From Cinclus cinclus (Eukaryota; Chordata; Aves; Passeriformes; Cinclidae), in NCBI RefSeq assembly GCF_963662255.1, contig NC_085071.1:5496333-5560332 (forward strand): a stretch of DNA of 64,000 bases, given 5' to 3'. The position numbers and the translations under genes were made by a program. Within the stretch, counting starts at the first letter, position 1. Each line of letters opens with the position of its first letter. The notes beneath the pieces were generated by a model that searched no databases, was not told the DNA's origin, and saw only the letters and a program-made list of their open reading frames with translations. Below, one piece after another: positions 40,301 to 60,697 of the stretch.

Positions 40301-43300
40301 GCAGGGCTGAAAAAAAGATGAGAGGATTTAGATCCAAAAAAAAAATCCACAATTCCTGTAAAAATCCCAGAAAAAGAAGTAAAGAACCTTTCACCCCCGA
40401 GAACAGAAGTTGTGGCAACGTCACAAACCACAGGTGACACGGGGCTGAGTCACAGCAGGAAATGCCAATAAAAATCCACTCCCTCAAACAAATTCACCCA
40501 AGAGTTTGTGTCACCAAAAATTTCACTTTTGAGGTAATTAATTTTTTTTTTTTGGTGAGCACAACCCCACCAGAGAAAACTGAGAGCAAAAATTTGGATA
40601 AATAATAATAAACCGAATAAATAATAAGTTGAACAAATAATCAGAGAACTTCCCATCCTCACCTCTGCCCTCAGAAAATGGCCGGCACACAGGGACAGCC
40701 AGAAAAAGCTGGAAAAACCCAAATTTCATGGGAAATTTTGTGGTTCTCACCCTCAGGTCCCCAGTTCCTGGGAAATATTCTCCATATTTGTGGAAGGACA
40801 CGGTCATGACTCGGTCTGTGGTGTAAAAAGCCTCCTCCACCCCATCCCCGTGGTGGATGTCAATGTCAATGTACAGCACCCGTTGGTGGTACCTGGAAAA
40901 AAAATCAGAATATTGTGTTTATTCCCAGCAAAAACTGCCTGCAGAGCAGAGGAAACTGGGAGGAGAGCATGGAATTCAGGCCAGGATTACCAGGGGAAAG
41001 AGATGAAGGAACAGAAAATAAAGTGATTTTTGCTGGTGAGTTTGTGTCAGATTCAGCCAATAAAGTGCATTTTTAATTCACATTTTTAAGGCAGGTTTTG
41101 GTCAGATTCAACCAATGAATTGCTGAATTTTTAATGCAGATTTTGGGCAGATTCAACCAATGAATTGTATTTTTAATTCACATTTTTAATGCAGGTTTTG
41201 GTCAGATTCAACCAATAAATTGCTGAATTTTTAATGCAGATTTTGGTCAGATTCAACCAATAAATTGCATTTTTAATTCACATTTTTAATGCAGGTTTTG
41301 GTCAGATTCAACCAATGAGTTGTATTTTTAATTCACATTTTTAATGCAGGTTTTGGTCAGATTCAACCAATCAATTGCATTTTTAATTCACATTTTTAAT
41401 GCAGTTTTTGGTCAGATTCAGCCAACAAATTGCTGAATTTTTAATGCAGGTTCTGGTCAGATTCAACCAATAAATTGCTGAATTTTTAATGCAGTTTTTG
41501 GTCAGATTCAGCCAATGAATTGCTGAATTTTTAATGCAGTTTTTGGTCAGATTCAACCAATCCCTTGCATTTTTATGCACATTTTTTCTGCCTTCCCCCA
41601 GTGAGGTTTTCCTGGAACCAGAAGCTGTCACAACCACAGGGGAGCGACAAAAAATCAGCAAAAAATACAACACCCCCCCAAAAAAAAAAAAAAAAAAACA
41701 CAAAAACAAAAACAAAACAAACCAAAAAAAACCCCTAACAACAAAACTCCAAAAATCCTCTACTGCACAAAGGAGAGGCGAGCAAAGCTCAAAAAATCAT
41801 TTTTGATGGGGGGAAAAAATAGGGAATAAAATCAAAATACAGATGAGGAAGCAATGAGGGAGGGAGAGCAGTGGTGCTGCCCATACTTGAGGAGTTCCAG
41901 GATGGCCAGGACGATGTCGTTGACGTAGCAGAATCCAGAAGCTTCTGATTTTTTGGCGTGGTGGAGCCCTCCTGCCCAGTTCACTGCAATGTCTGTCTGC
42001 TGCTTGTTCAGCTTCACAGCACTGGCTGGGGGAGGGAAGCACACAGAGGTGAAAAACAGCAGTGAAAAAGCCTGAGGTAGAGATTGAAGTGAAGATCCAG
42101 CTCCTCCAAGGGGGTTTTTTTGTGGAAGTTCCTGTTCAAGGTTCTGGATGTTCCCCACAAACTAAAGGAAAATGGGGGATATTTTGAATTTTTTCCTGGT
42201 TTTGATTCACAAGACAGTCACCAGCTGGGGTCACACTGGAGACAATTTGGGATTTATCTGAGATATATTCAGGTTATTGAGTGAAAATGCATCCAGGTAA
42301 AAGGAAGTTCTCCTCCTCACAGCCCCTTCCATTAATTTTCTGCACGTCCTGGAATCTCCCAGGATCCAAATAAATTCTAAACTCTCCAGCCCTGGGAGCA
42401 GAGAGAGAGAGAGCACAGAGCTGCTTTAAAAGCTGCTGGTGGCACAGGAAATGCACACTGGAGGTGTCATTGTGGCAGCAGCAGCCACAAAGCTCTCACA
42501 CAAACAGCTCCCCAGCAGCTTTGCTGTGAATAGTGAAAAAATAAAATATAAAAAAAAAACCATTTCAATGTTTTCAGCTCTCAAACCTTTCAGTTTCTGT
42601 TTTGCCTCATGTCCAGAGTTGATGTTTTTTTAAAATCAGCAGCGAAAGTCAACTTGTTCTGTTGTTTTTTTTTTCTTTCCAGGTTGTGTCTGCTCAAGGT
42701 AAGATTTTTACAATTTTTATTTTCATGTAAAGCTCAGGTTGATTTTTTTTTTTTTTTATTCAACCGTGCTGTTGTGGTTTTGTTTTAACTCTGTCACTGG
42801 TGATGTTACAGAGCCATTCACACCTTCAGGGAGGCAACCCAAATTAGTGATTAACAAATGGAAAGGGATTCAACAGGCAAAGCTTGGAGAAATCTGGATT
42901 TAATGATGGAGTCAGCAAGAGGTTCAAAGGGACAGAACTACACAAAACACAATAAAAAACACACAGGATTTGTGATCTTACCAACAGATCCTCCAGCAGA
43001 GAGCTGACAGAACTCAAAGAGCCCATCAAACACAGGGCAGTCCTCCCCAACATTAACTGGGAAGAGAATGGAAAAGAATCATTGCAATAAAACCAGAAAT
43101 AAATAAAGACTAACAAAAATAATAATAAAAATTCTGCAATAAAAATGCAGAAATAAAACCCAAATCTTACACCAACCGTCTGGATTCGAAAAGCGGCCAG
43201 AAATTGTTAAAACATAAATTATAATATAAAATAAATAATAAAAGCTAAGGGATAGATGTGAAAGCCAGGGACTGTGTTGTTGCCATTTTGAAGAACTCAC

Positions 43301-46300
43301 ATCTCTGCATCTGCTTGCTGTACTCAGACATGTTGTCAGGGCGGATGGACCTCAGGAATTTGATGTAATCATCACTGTGGTACTTGGTCATCTCCTCTGC
43401 ATTGGCCTTGTGGGGACGCTGCAAGGACAGCAAGGAGTGCTCTGCAATCATCCCCTCCCCTGATTCCCATCCCAATCCCAGATTTACCCCCAGGAACTGC
43501 AAAAAATATCAAAGCAGAGGTGTTGAGTAGGAAAAAGTTGAATTTGAAAGGTAGGAATGGTGCTGTTGGTGAGTGGGTATGTACAGATGTGGGAATAAAT
43601 TTAATTTCAAGGATTAAAAAATAAAAAGCAGTTTTCCAATTTTCCTCTCTGAAGTACAGAACTCCTCACTTCAACACTGAGAAGGAGCCAGGAATACACA
43701 AATACACCACAAATTGAGGTTTATTCCTTTCCTCTAGGAGAAAAGCTCCACAATTAAAGCCTGAAAGATAAATTATGACATCTAATAATGAGCAGCCCCA
43801 CACTTACATAGATCTCCATCTTCCTGTAGAGCCCATAGTTGAGCAGGAGGTTGTGGGTCATACGGATCCTGTGGGGTTTCATGGGATGTCCTTGGCCATA
43901 GTAATAATTCCCAACATCCCCTGGAAGCAGAAAGCAGAAAAGAAATTCACAGAAAGCAGAAAACAAATTCAAAAAGCAGAAAGTAAATTCAGAAAGCAGA
44001 AAACAAATTCTGAAAGCAGGAAAGAAATTTGGAGAGCAGAAAAGAAATTCCGAAAGCAGAAAACAAATTCTGAAAGCAGAAAAGAAATTTGGAAAGCAGA
44101 AAGTAAATTGCTGATAAATTCAGCAGAAATTTCTGAATTTATCCACAACTTTTGGAGAGGGAACTGCAGCCCCCTCTGGGATCTGTTTCTCCACCTTCCT
44201 GGCACACGGATATCCACGGATTCACCCTCAAATAAGGCAGAAGTCTGGAAGTTCAGGGGAGGTGAGGCAGGGAGTTTGGAATGGCACCAGGGGAAGGAAG
44301 GGGCAGGAATTGGTGCTGGATCCTCTCCCACCCCAAAGCATGGCATGGTTCTGCCAGCACACAGGAAGGCTCTGGGGCCAGAGGAGCTCTGGGCTGAGTG
44401 CCAGGAATGTCTCCCAGGTTTCAGGGAGGGCAGGGAGCAGGATCCCCGGGGGCCAGGGGAGTTAATCCCGGCTCAGACAGTGACTCAGCCCCGGAACACC
44501 CGGCCTGTGCCTCACTCTCCTCCTGTTTACCCAAGGGAATTGGGATCCAGGGAACTCTGAACTCAGCAAACACCACCCAGCTCTGCTCTCACAGCTCCAC
44601 GTTGTCTGCAGCCCTTTTTATTCCTTGAAGCCCTCCAGAGGATTCCCAAGCCTTTCCAGCCACCTCCCAGCAATGATTTTATGGGACTAAAGGAACAAAG
44701 TCGCCTCCCCACGTGGATTTTCTGCTCCAAACTGAGCTCGCACTTCACTGCTAACTTTAATAAAAACTGGGGTTTTATTCACCCTCCTTTCCCAGGGGGA
44801 CTCATTTCCCTGAAATTCAGAGGAATTTCACTTTCAGATTTCTGCCTGCTGCCTGATTTGGCTGCAAGCCTCATTTTCCTGGGAAACCAGACCAAGTTGT
44901 TCTTGGGGTTGAACAACTCCTGCTCCTTTTGGGAAGCAGCAGATCCAATCCCAATCTGGTCTGGCCGGTGACTCAGTGGGGAGAATTCAAATTTCATCAC
45001 CACTCTCCACCTTCAGCAGAAGCATTTTTTCCTCCTGTGGACCTGCAATCTATTTTCATACAGGAAAAGGAGATGCCAGAGGAGCAAATCCCACATCCAA
45101 GCAAGTGTGCTGCTGGAATTTACCTGTCTGTGGAGCTCTGGGGAAATGTTCTTTCAGTAAATAGGATGGTTTTCAGTTAAATACTTTTTTTTTTTTTCAG
45201 TGAAAATAATTATATTTTCTACAATTTTGGAAATCCATGCTGGTGTTTTCCCAGGGTAACCATCCTGACAGTTTTAGGGATGTATTTTATTATCTCTAAA
45301 TCCAGGTTTGGGGGAATTTGGAAGAGATCTTTGAGGCTCTGCTTAGAAAATACCAGCACAGAATCCTGTGAATCTTTTAAAAAAATCACCATCAGCTGTC
45401 CAGGGAATGCCCTGGGCCAACCCTGAGCTCCTGTTCCCTGTGCTGAGCACATCCCAAGCCCTTTGGATCCATGGATCAGCTGCTCCTGGACGTCAGAGCA
45501 GATTAAGGAGTGTGAATTTAGCAGGTTCTGCTGGGGTTAAACAAATCCCTTCATGGGGAGCTTTGAATGGAGGTGTTCCACCCAAACCTTTCCACAGCCC
45601 CTCAGGATTCCTATAAAGGACCCTTTGGATACCATACCCCAATTCCTTCATCCCATGAAATTCAGGGAATTCCCACACCAGGTTGGGCTGTTCCAACCTC
45701 ACAGTGTGGAGGATGAAATAATAAAAATAAAGGGCTCAAAGAAACAAATTATTTATTTCCCCTCAGCCGTGGATGTTCGAGAGCTGGTCACAAAAGAACA
45801 GTGAAAAAAAATATATATATTTTTTAAAAAAAGGCACTAAAACCACAGAGTATGGAACCCAAATTTGTGAAATTCCTGCACAGCAAAGACCTGCAGGGCA
45901 GCAGCATTTCACACAAAACAACTCCTTATTTTGTATTTCACATATAATTAAGTGCCTTTAAAAATTATAACCCAGAAGGGCTGAAAACCTCACATTTGAG
46001 GAAAAAAAATTCACATTTTTAGAGGGGATAAAAAGCCTTCAGCACAGGATTTGGAAGAGCCTCCTGCACTACTCCAGCACTGGGCACATCCTTTGAGAGG
46101 GGAAAAAAACAGCAAGACCAAGTTTTTATTTGATTTCAGGCTAAAAACCGTGATGGAACAGAGAACTGCACAACAGAAAACGAGTCAGGGTGCCAAATGA
46201 AAAGGGAAAAGGAGAGGGGCAGGACTGGGATTTCTCCCCCAGGACACCCAGTGAGAGATTTGGCCACTCTGTTCTTTCCCTGCTCCACAGGGATGGTGAG

Positions 46301-47111
46301 GCACAACCAAAATCCACAACCCAGAAGTGAAGGATGCTCCTGGACAGACAGCCACGCTGGCTCCCAGAGCCTTTTTGTTCCTTCCTGACACCAAAATCAC
46401 CATCCCAGGAGTGGCTCTTCCTCCTCAGAGCCCATCCAGAGCTCCCCAAAATCCTCCTCCAGCATCTCCAAAGCTTCTCCTGGCCTCCTGTCCCTTCCCA
46501 GCCTTTCCCATCTCCCAAATCCCCAGATCCCCAAACCTCCCCATCCCATTCCACCCCTCTGATTTTTCCCCACTCTTCCCATTCTCCTCCCCATATCGCT
46601 GCCCTGCCCCCTGCACTCTCCCTATGCCCCTCAACCCCAATACAAACCCCACACAATCCTTGATTCCCATGCCCTGATCACCCCCAGCATCCATCCCTGA
46701 ACCCCCAGTGACCTCCCCACAACCTTTAAACCCGCCCCTCACCTCCATATCCTCCAGTGGTCCCCATTACCAACCTCTCATCCCACCCCAGCACCCCCAT
46801 CGTCCCTCAGTGACCCCCATTACCCCCACAGACAACCCCACCGCCCTCCCCAGTGACTCCCATCACCCCCAGTGACCCCTCACCCCCAGTAATCTCCATC
46901 CCCTCCCATTCTCCCCTCACTCCTCGCCCCCTCCCCTCAACCCCGCCTCCTCACCCACCCCCCCCCACCATCACCGATGCCCCCTCAGCCCCTCACTCCT
47001 CCCCGCCCCGGGACGGCTCCCCCGAGGCCCGGCGATCCCGGTGGGTGCCCGCAGCCCCTCACCATCGTAGTAGTAGCAGACTTTGCGCTTCGTCCCCTGC
47101 GTCAGCGCCAT
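37315..47111 (-). CDS. HDAC1: HDAC1, class I histone deacetylase, complete (14 coding exons)
   Basis: Exons in transcript order: 47111-47063, 43920-43808, 43418-43301, 43056-42982, 42025-41887, 40892-40751, 39960-39868, 39553-39445, 39361-39221, 39007-38899, 38806-38676, 37954-37808, 37692-37623, 37342-37315. All junctions are GT-AG and in phase, giving 487 aa; the human protein is 482. It removes acetyl groups from histone lysines in the nuclear Sin3, NuRD and CoREST complexes. Catalytic residues stand at the standard numbers: His140/His141, zinc ligands Asp176, His178 and Asp264, and Tyr303 in GGGGYTIRN. The tail keeps the CK2 sites Ser421 and Ser423 ([13 protein letters not shown]) and the KKAKRVK nuclear signal. 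HDAC2 is excluded by [14 protein letters not shown] and the short C-terminus. The tail carries a PAPAAAAA segment (exon 13). It lies tail-to-head with LCK. Confidence 0.97.
41080..41575. repeat. 55-60 bp minisatellite in HDAC1 intron
   Basis: About nine units built of GGTCAGATTCAACCAAT, AATTGCTGAATTTTTAATGCAG and TTTTTAATTCACATTTTTAA. Every unit carries a CCAAT pentamer. It lies between the exons ending at 41887 and starting at 40892. Confidence 0.9.
43922..44110. repeat. 18-20 bp repeat next to HDAC1 exon 2
   Basis: Tandem GAAAGCAGAAAACAAATTC units with variants. The array starts immediately at the intron side of the exon 2 acceptor (43921/43922), so its pyrimidine-rich minus strand supplies the polypyrimidine tract. 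Confidence 0.88.
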
Positions 47112-47280
47112 TTTCCTGCCTCCCCTCACAGCGCCCGACCCGCCGCCGCACCGCGCAACCAACCCTGCCCGCCCCGGGCCCGCGGCCCCACCTCCCGCGC
47201 CCGTTCTATCCAATCACAGCTCTTTGTTCCGTCCCCTTCCGCCCTATGACCAATCCCAAGCCGTAGCGGCACCTAGCAGG
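47112..47280 (-). promoter_or_regulatory. HDAC1: HDAC1 promoter with two CCAAT boxes
   Basis: CpG-rich DNA lies directly upstream of the HDAC1 start. CCAAT occurs at 47210-47214 and 47250-47254 (ATTGG on the HDAC1 strand), 40 bases apart, a spacing common for paired NF-Y sites. GC boxes are nearby (CCCGCCCCGGG) and no TATA box is seen. The mammalian HDAC1 promoter is known for NF-Y and Sp1 control, which agrees. Confidence 0.6.
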
Positions 47281-47654
47281 TTAGGTTGAGCGCCGGGGCG
47301 CTTGGGCTATACCACTGCTGCGAGGGATGGGGGAGACGGCTGTACCATCTCTGAGGGGGGGGCAAAAGAGGAGAGGGTCCAGGTGGGAGGGGAGGAACCA
47401 TTCCCTGAGGGGGGGGCAGGCAGGTGGGGATGAACCATCCCAGGAGAGGGGGGTCCCCAAGGCAGGGCTGACCCACGTGGGTGGGCGAGAGAGGGGCCGG
47501 GGGGATCTCACAGGGCTGGGGTGGGGTCAGGGGGGTCCAAGGGGCTCCCCGGAGTGGGGTGGTGCGAGTGGGGTCCATCCGCCGTGGGTCTCACCCCGCA
47601 GACCCCATCCCATGGCAGCCTGGCACTGCGAAGCCCCTCGCCGCTGAAAAGGCT

Positions 47655-47660
47655 TTTATT
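47655..47660 (-). terminator. LCK: LCK poly(A) signal (AATAAA on minus strand)
   Basis: GGAAATAAAAGCC on the minus strand lies about 430 bases after the LCK stop. It puts the LCK 3' end only about 400-500 bases upstream of the HDAC1 promoter. Confidence 0.6.
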
Positions 47661-48091
47661 TCCCCAAAATTATTGTGGGACGAGTCCTGCAAATGCCGTG
47701 GGTGGAGAAGGAACATCCCACGGCTGAGGGGTGCAGTGGCCATCACCGGGGGGCAAAGGGGGGCACAGCCAGAGCGGGGTGAGGTGACCCCTGGGCACCT
47801 CCTGGGGGGATGGAGCCTGGATCTGCCCCCTGGAAAACGCAGGGACAGCAGGGTGGGCACCCTCCGGGCACCAGCAGAGTTCCCTGTGCCATCCCCCAGC
47901 TTTTCGGGGGGTCTGCTTTGGCCGTCCATCCCCATCTGAAGGGGGCGAAATCCGCTGCTCCCAAGCTCTGGAGCGCTTCAAATCTTCCCTGCAAGTTCCA
48001 GGCAGAGCTCACCCCCAGCCCGGGGTGATGTCCATGGGGATGGGGGGTACCCCCAGCACCCCAAACCAGGGCTGTGCAAGCTGCAGGACCC

Positions 48092-52787
<4,696 letters not shown>

Positions 52788-52909
52788 GGTGGCTGCAGGG
52801 GACAAAGGTGACACAGGGAGCCTTGGGACCTGAATCCCTGCCTCTCCTCCTGCTCCAGCAGGTCCCTGTCCCTGCATCCATCCCTGGATCCATCCCTGCA
52901 TCCATCCCT

Positions 52910-53570
52910 GCATCCATCCATCATCCATCTATCCATCCATCCATCCATCCATCCATCCATCATCCATCATCCATCCATCATCCATCCATCCATCATCCAT
53001 CCATCCATCCATCCATCATCCATCATCCATCATCCATCCATCCATCATCCATCATCCATCCATCCATCATCCATCCATCTATCCATCCATCATCCATCCA
53101 TCCATGCATCCATCATCCATCCATCATCCATCATCCATCCATCCATCATCCATCATCCATCATCCATCATCCATCCATCATCCATCCATCCATTCATCCA
53201 GCATCCATCCATCCATGCATCCATCATCCATCCATCCATCCATCCATCCATCCATCCATCCATCTATCCATCCATCCTTCCATCCATCCATCATCCCTCC
53301 ATCCATCATCCATCCATCCATCATCCATCATCCATCCATCATCCATCCATCATCCATCCATCATCCATCCATCCATCCATCCATCCATCCATCCTTCCAT
53401 CCATCCATCATCCATCCATCATCCATCCATCCATCATCCATCATCCATCATCCATCCATCATCCATCCATCATCCATCCATCATCCATCCATCCATCCAT
53501 CCATCCATCATCCATCCATCCATCATCCATCCATCCATCCATCCATCATCCTTCATCCATCCCCCCATCC
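52910..53570. repeat. ATCC tetranucleotide array in LCK 5' flank
   Basis: About 650 bases of CATC/ATCC units in two phases (CATCCATC and CATCATCC). Depending on where LCK transcription starts, it lies in the first intron or upstream. It gives false Ile/His/Pro/Ser repeat frames. Confidence 0.95.
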
Positions 53571-55394
53571 GTCTGTCCATCTGTCTGTCCATCCACCTTC
53601 CCACACCACCTGGCCCAATCCCAGCCCCTCAGCTGATCTGGGAGCATTCCCTGACTCTCTGTCACCAGCCCTTATTCCCTCCTCATTTATCCTGCCTTCA
53701 TTAATTAAAACCACTGAAAGCAATTAGTCCCCAGCCTGCGGCCGCCTCCTGTGCCGGCTCGTCCCCGCCGTGCAGCTCTGGAGCTGATCCCTCTGCTCTC
53801 CCTGCACGTACCGACCTCATCATTAATATCCCATTAGCAATTAATACACTCCTGCAGCTCGGCCTTAACGAGGCTTGCCCATCCCTGATCCTAAAATCAG
53901 CTCCTGTGCGCTTCCAAATTCCTTTTCCTACAAATCCATCATCCAGCCCCCGTGGATATTCCTAACCCCCGACCCCTGGAACACCCTCAGGGCTCAGCCA
54001 GGGTGGTGGCACCGCTGTCCCTGTCACCGCTGTCCCTGTCACCGCTGTCCCTGTCACCGCTGTCCCTGTCACCGCGGTACCACCACGGCACTGATGTCAC
54101 CAACGCTGCGTGGGCTCTGCCATCACCCCCGGGCACCTCTGGCCTTCCTGAGAAATGCTGAGTTTGGCACAACCCCTGGAGCAGCGCGTGGGCTCCGGAA
54201 AAGGCTCTTCTGCAGAATCCCCCCCACCCACGGGGCCAGGATCCAGCTCCAAGTGGCTCTTCAGGGACCCAGCTGTGACTTCTGCAGGGCCTGGGGGGAT
54301 TTTGTCACCACGAGCCAGCCCAGGTGTGTCACCCCCAGATCCAAACCCCGCCGTGCCAGCTGGGAGGTGGCAGCCAGGCCGTGCCAAGGTCCCCGTGCAG
54401 TTCCCGGTGCCCGGCTGGGCTGGGAGATGCTTTGCTGGGGTGCTGGCATTGTTTGGGTTTTTTTCCTCTTTCTCCTGCCTGGGAGTCTGGGTTTTCAGCA
54501 GCACGCTCAAAAATCCATCTTTTCCCGTGGTGCCAAGGGGGACACAGCGGTGGGGGGCTTTGTTTGAGACTTGGGGGGGGGGGGGTCCCTGGGGAAGGTT
54601 TGGTGTTCCTAAGGGTGGTTTGGGGTCCCTGAGGAGGGTTTGGGGTCCCCGAGGTGCTGCCAGTCCCCAGTGCCAGTCCAATCCCCCCCAGCCTGTGCTT
54701 CCAGGTTTGATTTTCTACACCTCCCTCAGGTGCAGAGGTGGCAGGGACACAAGGACTGTCCCCACAGCAGCCACAGGAGCAGGTGACAGGAGATTTTGGC
54801 CAGGAGAACACTCAGAGCGAGGTCCCCATGCCCTACAACGCTGGTCTGGGGACTCAAAACCCATCCTGGTGCCTTCAGCTCCTGGTGACACCTATTTGGG
54901 GACAAATTTTGGCACCCAGAAAGGGGTTTGGCCGCACTGCTGGCAGGGTGACGGCGTTCAAACACAGATTTTCTTTTCCTGACTCTTTCCTTATAGTTCC
55001 CAACACCATCAAAACTTCCTACATTTCAGCTGGTAGCCAGAAGAGTAAAAAAAATCCAAAATTCATCAACATTTTCAGGGCCTTTCTCAGCAGGACTCAG
55101 CTCAAACCCGGAATTTATGGACAAGAACGACAACAAAGTGCCTGCATTTCTTGGCCAGGGTGAAAGGACAGCTGAGAAATCCCAAATCCATCCTCCTGAC
55201 CCCATGGAGGAGCTCACCAGAGCTCTTCAAACACCTCCAGCAGAGGAGAGCAGTGCCTGGAGCTGTTTTTTCCTCCGGGGTGAGGAGGGAGGTGCTGCTA
55301 TTGTGCCTTTTTTTTTTTTTTTTTCTTACAGCCCCAAGCCACAACGTAATTTCCAGCCCAGCAGCAGCCGTTTCACCTGCATTCCGGGGGATAG

Positions 55395-55430
<36 letters not shown>

Positions 55431-57680
55431 AGAAAAAAAGAAAAAGGGTGTTTGAAGTTTTGAAGTCGGTTTTTTTTGTTGTTGTTTTTTGGGGGGTTTT
55501 TTTTGGGGTTTTTTTTTTGTTTTATTTTTTTGGTGGCTGCTTCTGTGCAACCGAATTTCTTTGTGCCAAGGGGCCTGGCAGGGAGGGGTGGCTGTGGGGG
55601 TGCCCCCTGTGCGTGCTCAGGTGTGCACGGTTGTCCTCTCCAGGTGTGTCCTCCTCTCCCTGTTTTTTTGATTTTTGTGGGGTTTTTTTTTATTTTATTT
55701 GGAGCCCCCCAGCTCCCTGTCCTGTTCTGTCCCTTCCGCCCACGTGGCCCTGGCCAGGTCCTGTTGGTTTGTCACCGGTGTGGGTGGTGAGAAGCGCTGA
55801 AATCTGGGCTGACCCCATCCCTGATGTTCTCCCAGGTTCAACTCTGTGTCCTTGAGCCAGCTGTGAGCCAGCTGTGAGCCAGCTGTGAGCCCTCTGGGTG
55901 ATCACCCAGCGCTGGCAGTGACACCAGGGACCGTGTCCCCATGTCTGCCACTGCAGCAGGGAGGTGTCTGCACTGAGACAGCACCAAAAAATGGCAGTTT
56001 CTGAGCGCCCGAACCCCCCAAATTGGGCACCAACCCTGAAAGATCGGCACCGAGCTGCTGCCTGTCCCTTGGCCACAGCCCTGGGGACAAAACTCCTGCC
56101 GTTCCCTGGGGACAAAGCTGCTGCCTTGCCCTGGAAATGGGCTTTGGGGAGAGCCCTGCAAAGGTTCTGGCACTGCCACCCCTGGCAGGACCCCCAAGCG
56201 GGCAGGGGACATTGGGACAGCGCCTTTCCCACCACCTGGGAGACCCCAGAGGGATTTGGGGATCCCAGCCTGGCTCCCCCCATTCCCTCCCCCCCCGGGT
56301 TCCAGCGCTCTCATCCCCACAAGAACAAACCCGAGCCCCCCCATTTCCACCCCTGCGAGGGGCACTCGGAGAGCGCAGCTCATCCCTCTACCCCCCACAG
56401 GTGCTCCCCAAATCCCACCTGGAAGCCCAGACCCCTTGTCCCGGCTCTCACCTGATGGCAACGAGGTGAGGACCGGCCGCTCTCAGAGTCCCATGTCCCG
56501 CTGGGGCCGCGCCCGTCACGTCCTCCCCATTCCCCCGGATCCTTTGGGGTGCTCAGAGGAGCCCCCCGAGCTCCTCTGGGATTTTTTGGGGATGCTCAGA
56601 GGATCCCCCCGAGCTCCTCTGGGATTTTTTGGGGATGCTCAGAGGATCCTCCCGAGCTCCTCTGGGATTTTTTGGGGTGCTCAGAGGAGCCCCCGAGCCC
56701 GGCTGGGATCCTTAGGGGTGCTCAGAGGAGCCCCCCGAGCTCCTCTGGGATTTTTGGGGTGCTCAGAGGAGCCCCCCGAGCTCCTCTGGGATTTTTGGGG
56801 TGCTCAGAGGAGCCCCCCGAGCCCGGCTGCGCTGCCACCGCCCGCTCCTGCTCTCCCCGCCTTGCCCCGGCTTCCTGCCTCATGAGCAAACTCAAGAGGA
56901 GCAGACTCAAGAGGAGCAAACTCAAGAGGTTCTCAGCTCGCTCCCGACCGCAAGAGCGAGTGACAAACCCCGATGGCTTCCTGCCATCCTCGGGTCCCTC
57001 CTGGCCAGGGTGGGCGAGGGGATGCCGAGAGCCTGAGGTGGCACCTGCTGCCCTCGGTCCCCTGCGCTGTCCCCTCCCCGTGCTCTGTGCCAGGCTGGCC
57101 GTGCCCTGCCACACCCTCGGTCCCCTCTGCCCCTCTCGCACCCCCAAATCCCCTCCTGGCACCCCCAGACTCCTCCTTGTGCCCCAAGATCCCCTGTGCG
57201 CTGTGGGACACATCCTGCAGCTCCCGGCCCCCTCTGCCGCTGTCACCTCCGTGCCACCGCAGGCTTTGGGAGCCGCGGTGACAAAGGCTGCAGCTGAGGG
57301 GACACGCCGTGGCCCTGGCGGGGTGGCAGCCCTGTTTTGGAGGCAGCTCAGAGCACAGCAACCGCAGCAGCATTGTGTTGGCTTCTTTGATACAACGTGA
57401 AGCCACGGGGAGCTCGGCGAGGCACGGGCAGGAAGCCCGGAGGTGTTGTTGGTGGGGGGGGGGGGATTGTGGTAATTTGAGGGGCACATTCGGGCTCTCC
57501 TCGTGTCCTGGGAAGGAGAAACAGCTCCCAAAATGATCCCTGGGTCACCCCGCAGCTTCCCTGGCACTGCTTGTGCAACGGGTTCTGTGAAAGTCACATC
57601 CCAGAGCAGCGCCTGGAGCTGTCACCCTCCCAAAAAAGGCCGGGAGCCACATCTGGTAGGAAAAAACAGCAGTTTCCACC
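53570..57680. other. Intergenic region between LCK and FAM167B
   Basis: No exon is recognised. 53700-53850 is an AT-rich island with ATTAATATCCCATTAG and CAATTAATAC. 54014-54077 is a 15-bp repeat (CGCTGTCCCTGTCAC). 55400-55440 and 55470-55530 are A- and T-rich runs. 56540-56930 is a minisatellite. Since LCK reads leftward, its promoter or promoters and non-coding first exon(s) should be here. Confidence 0.45.
56540..56930. repeat. GC-rich minisatellite, 40-60 bp units
   Basis: Units contain GGGATTTTTTGGGGTGCTCAG and AGGAGCCCCCCGAGCTCCTC, about seven copies. A 15-base CAAGAGGAGCARACT repeat follows at 56892-56930. Confidence 0.88.
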
Positions 57681-57690
57681 TTCACCTCCT

Positions 57691-57696
57691 TTTATT
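57691..57696 (-). terminator. FAM167B: FAM167B poly(A) signal (AATAAA on minus strand)
   Basis: GCAGAATAAAAGGAG on the minus strand lies about 440 bases after the FAM167B stop. Confidence 0.6.
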
Positions 57697-57774
57697 CTGC
57701 CTCAAAGGGTTGCTCCCCACATTCCCACCGGGATTGACCCCACCACCTCCATGGCCAGGGCCCAAAACCATTCC

Positions 57775-60690
<2,916 letters not shown>

Positions 60691-60697
60691 AGCGCCC

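Noticed and set aside
37315..47111. Assignment as HDAC2
   Set aside because: The tail [14 protein letters not shown] and short C-terminus match HDAC1, as does the LCK/MARCKSL1 neighbourhood.
52808..53704. Ile/His/Pro/Ser repeat protein frame
   Set aside because: Translation of the ATCC tetranucleotide array.
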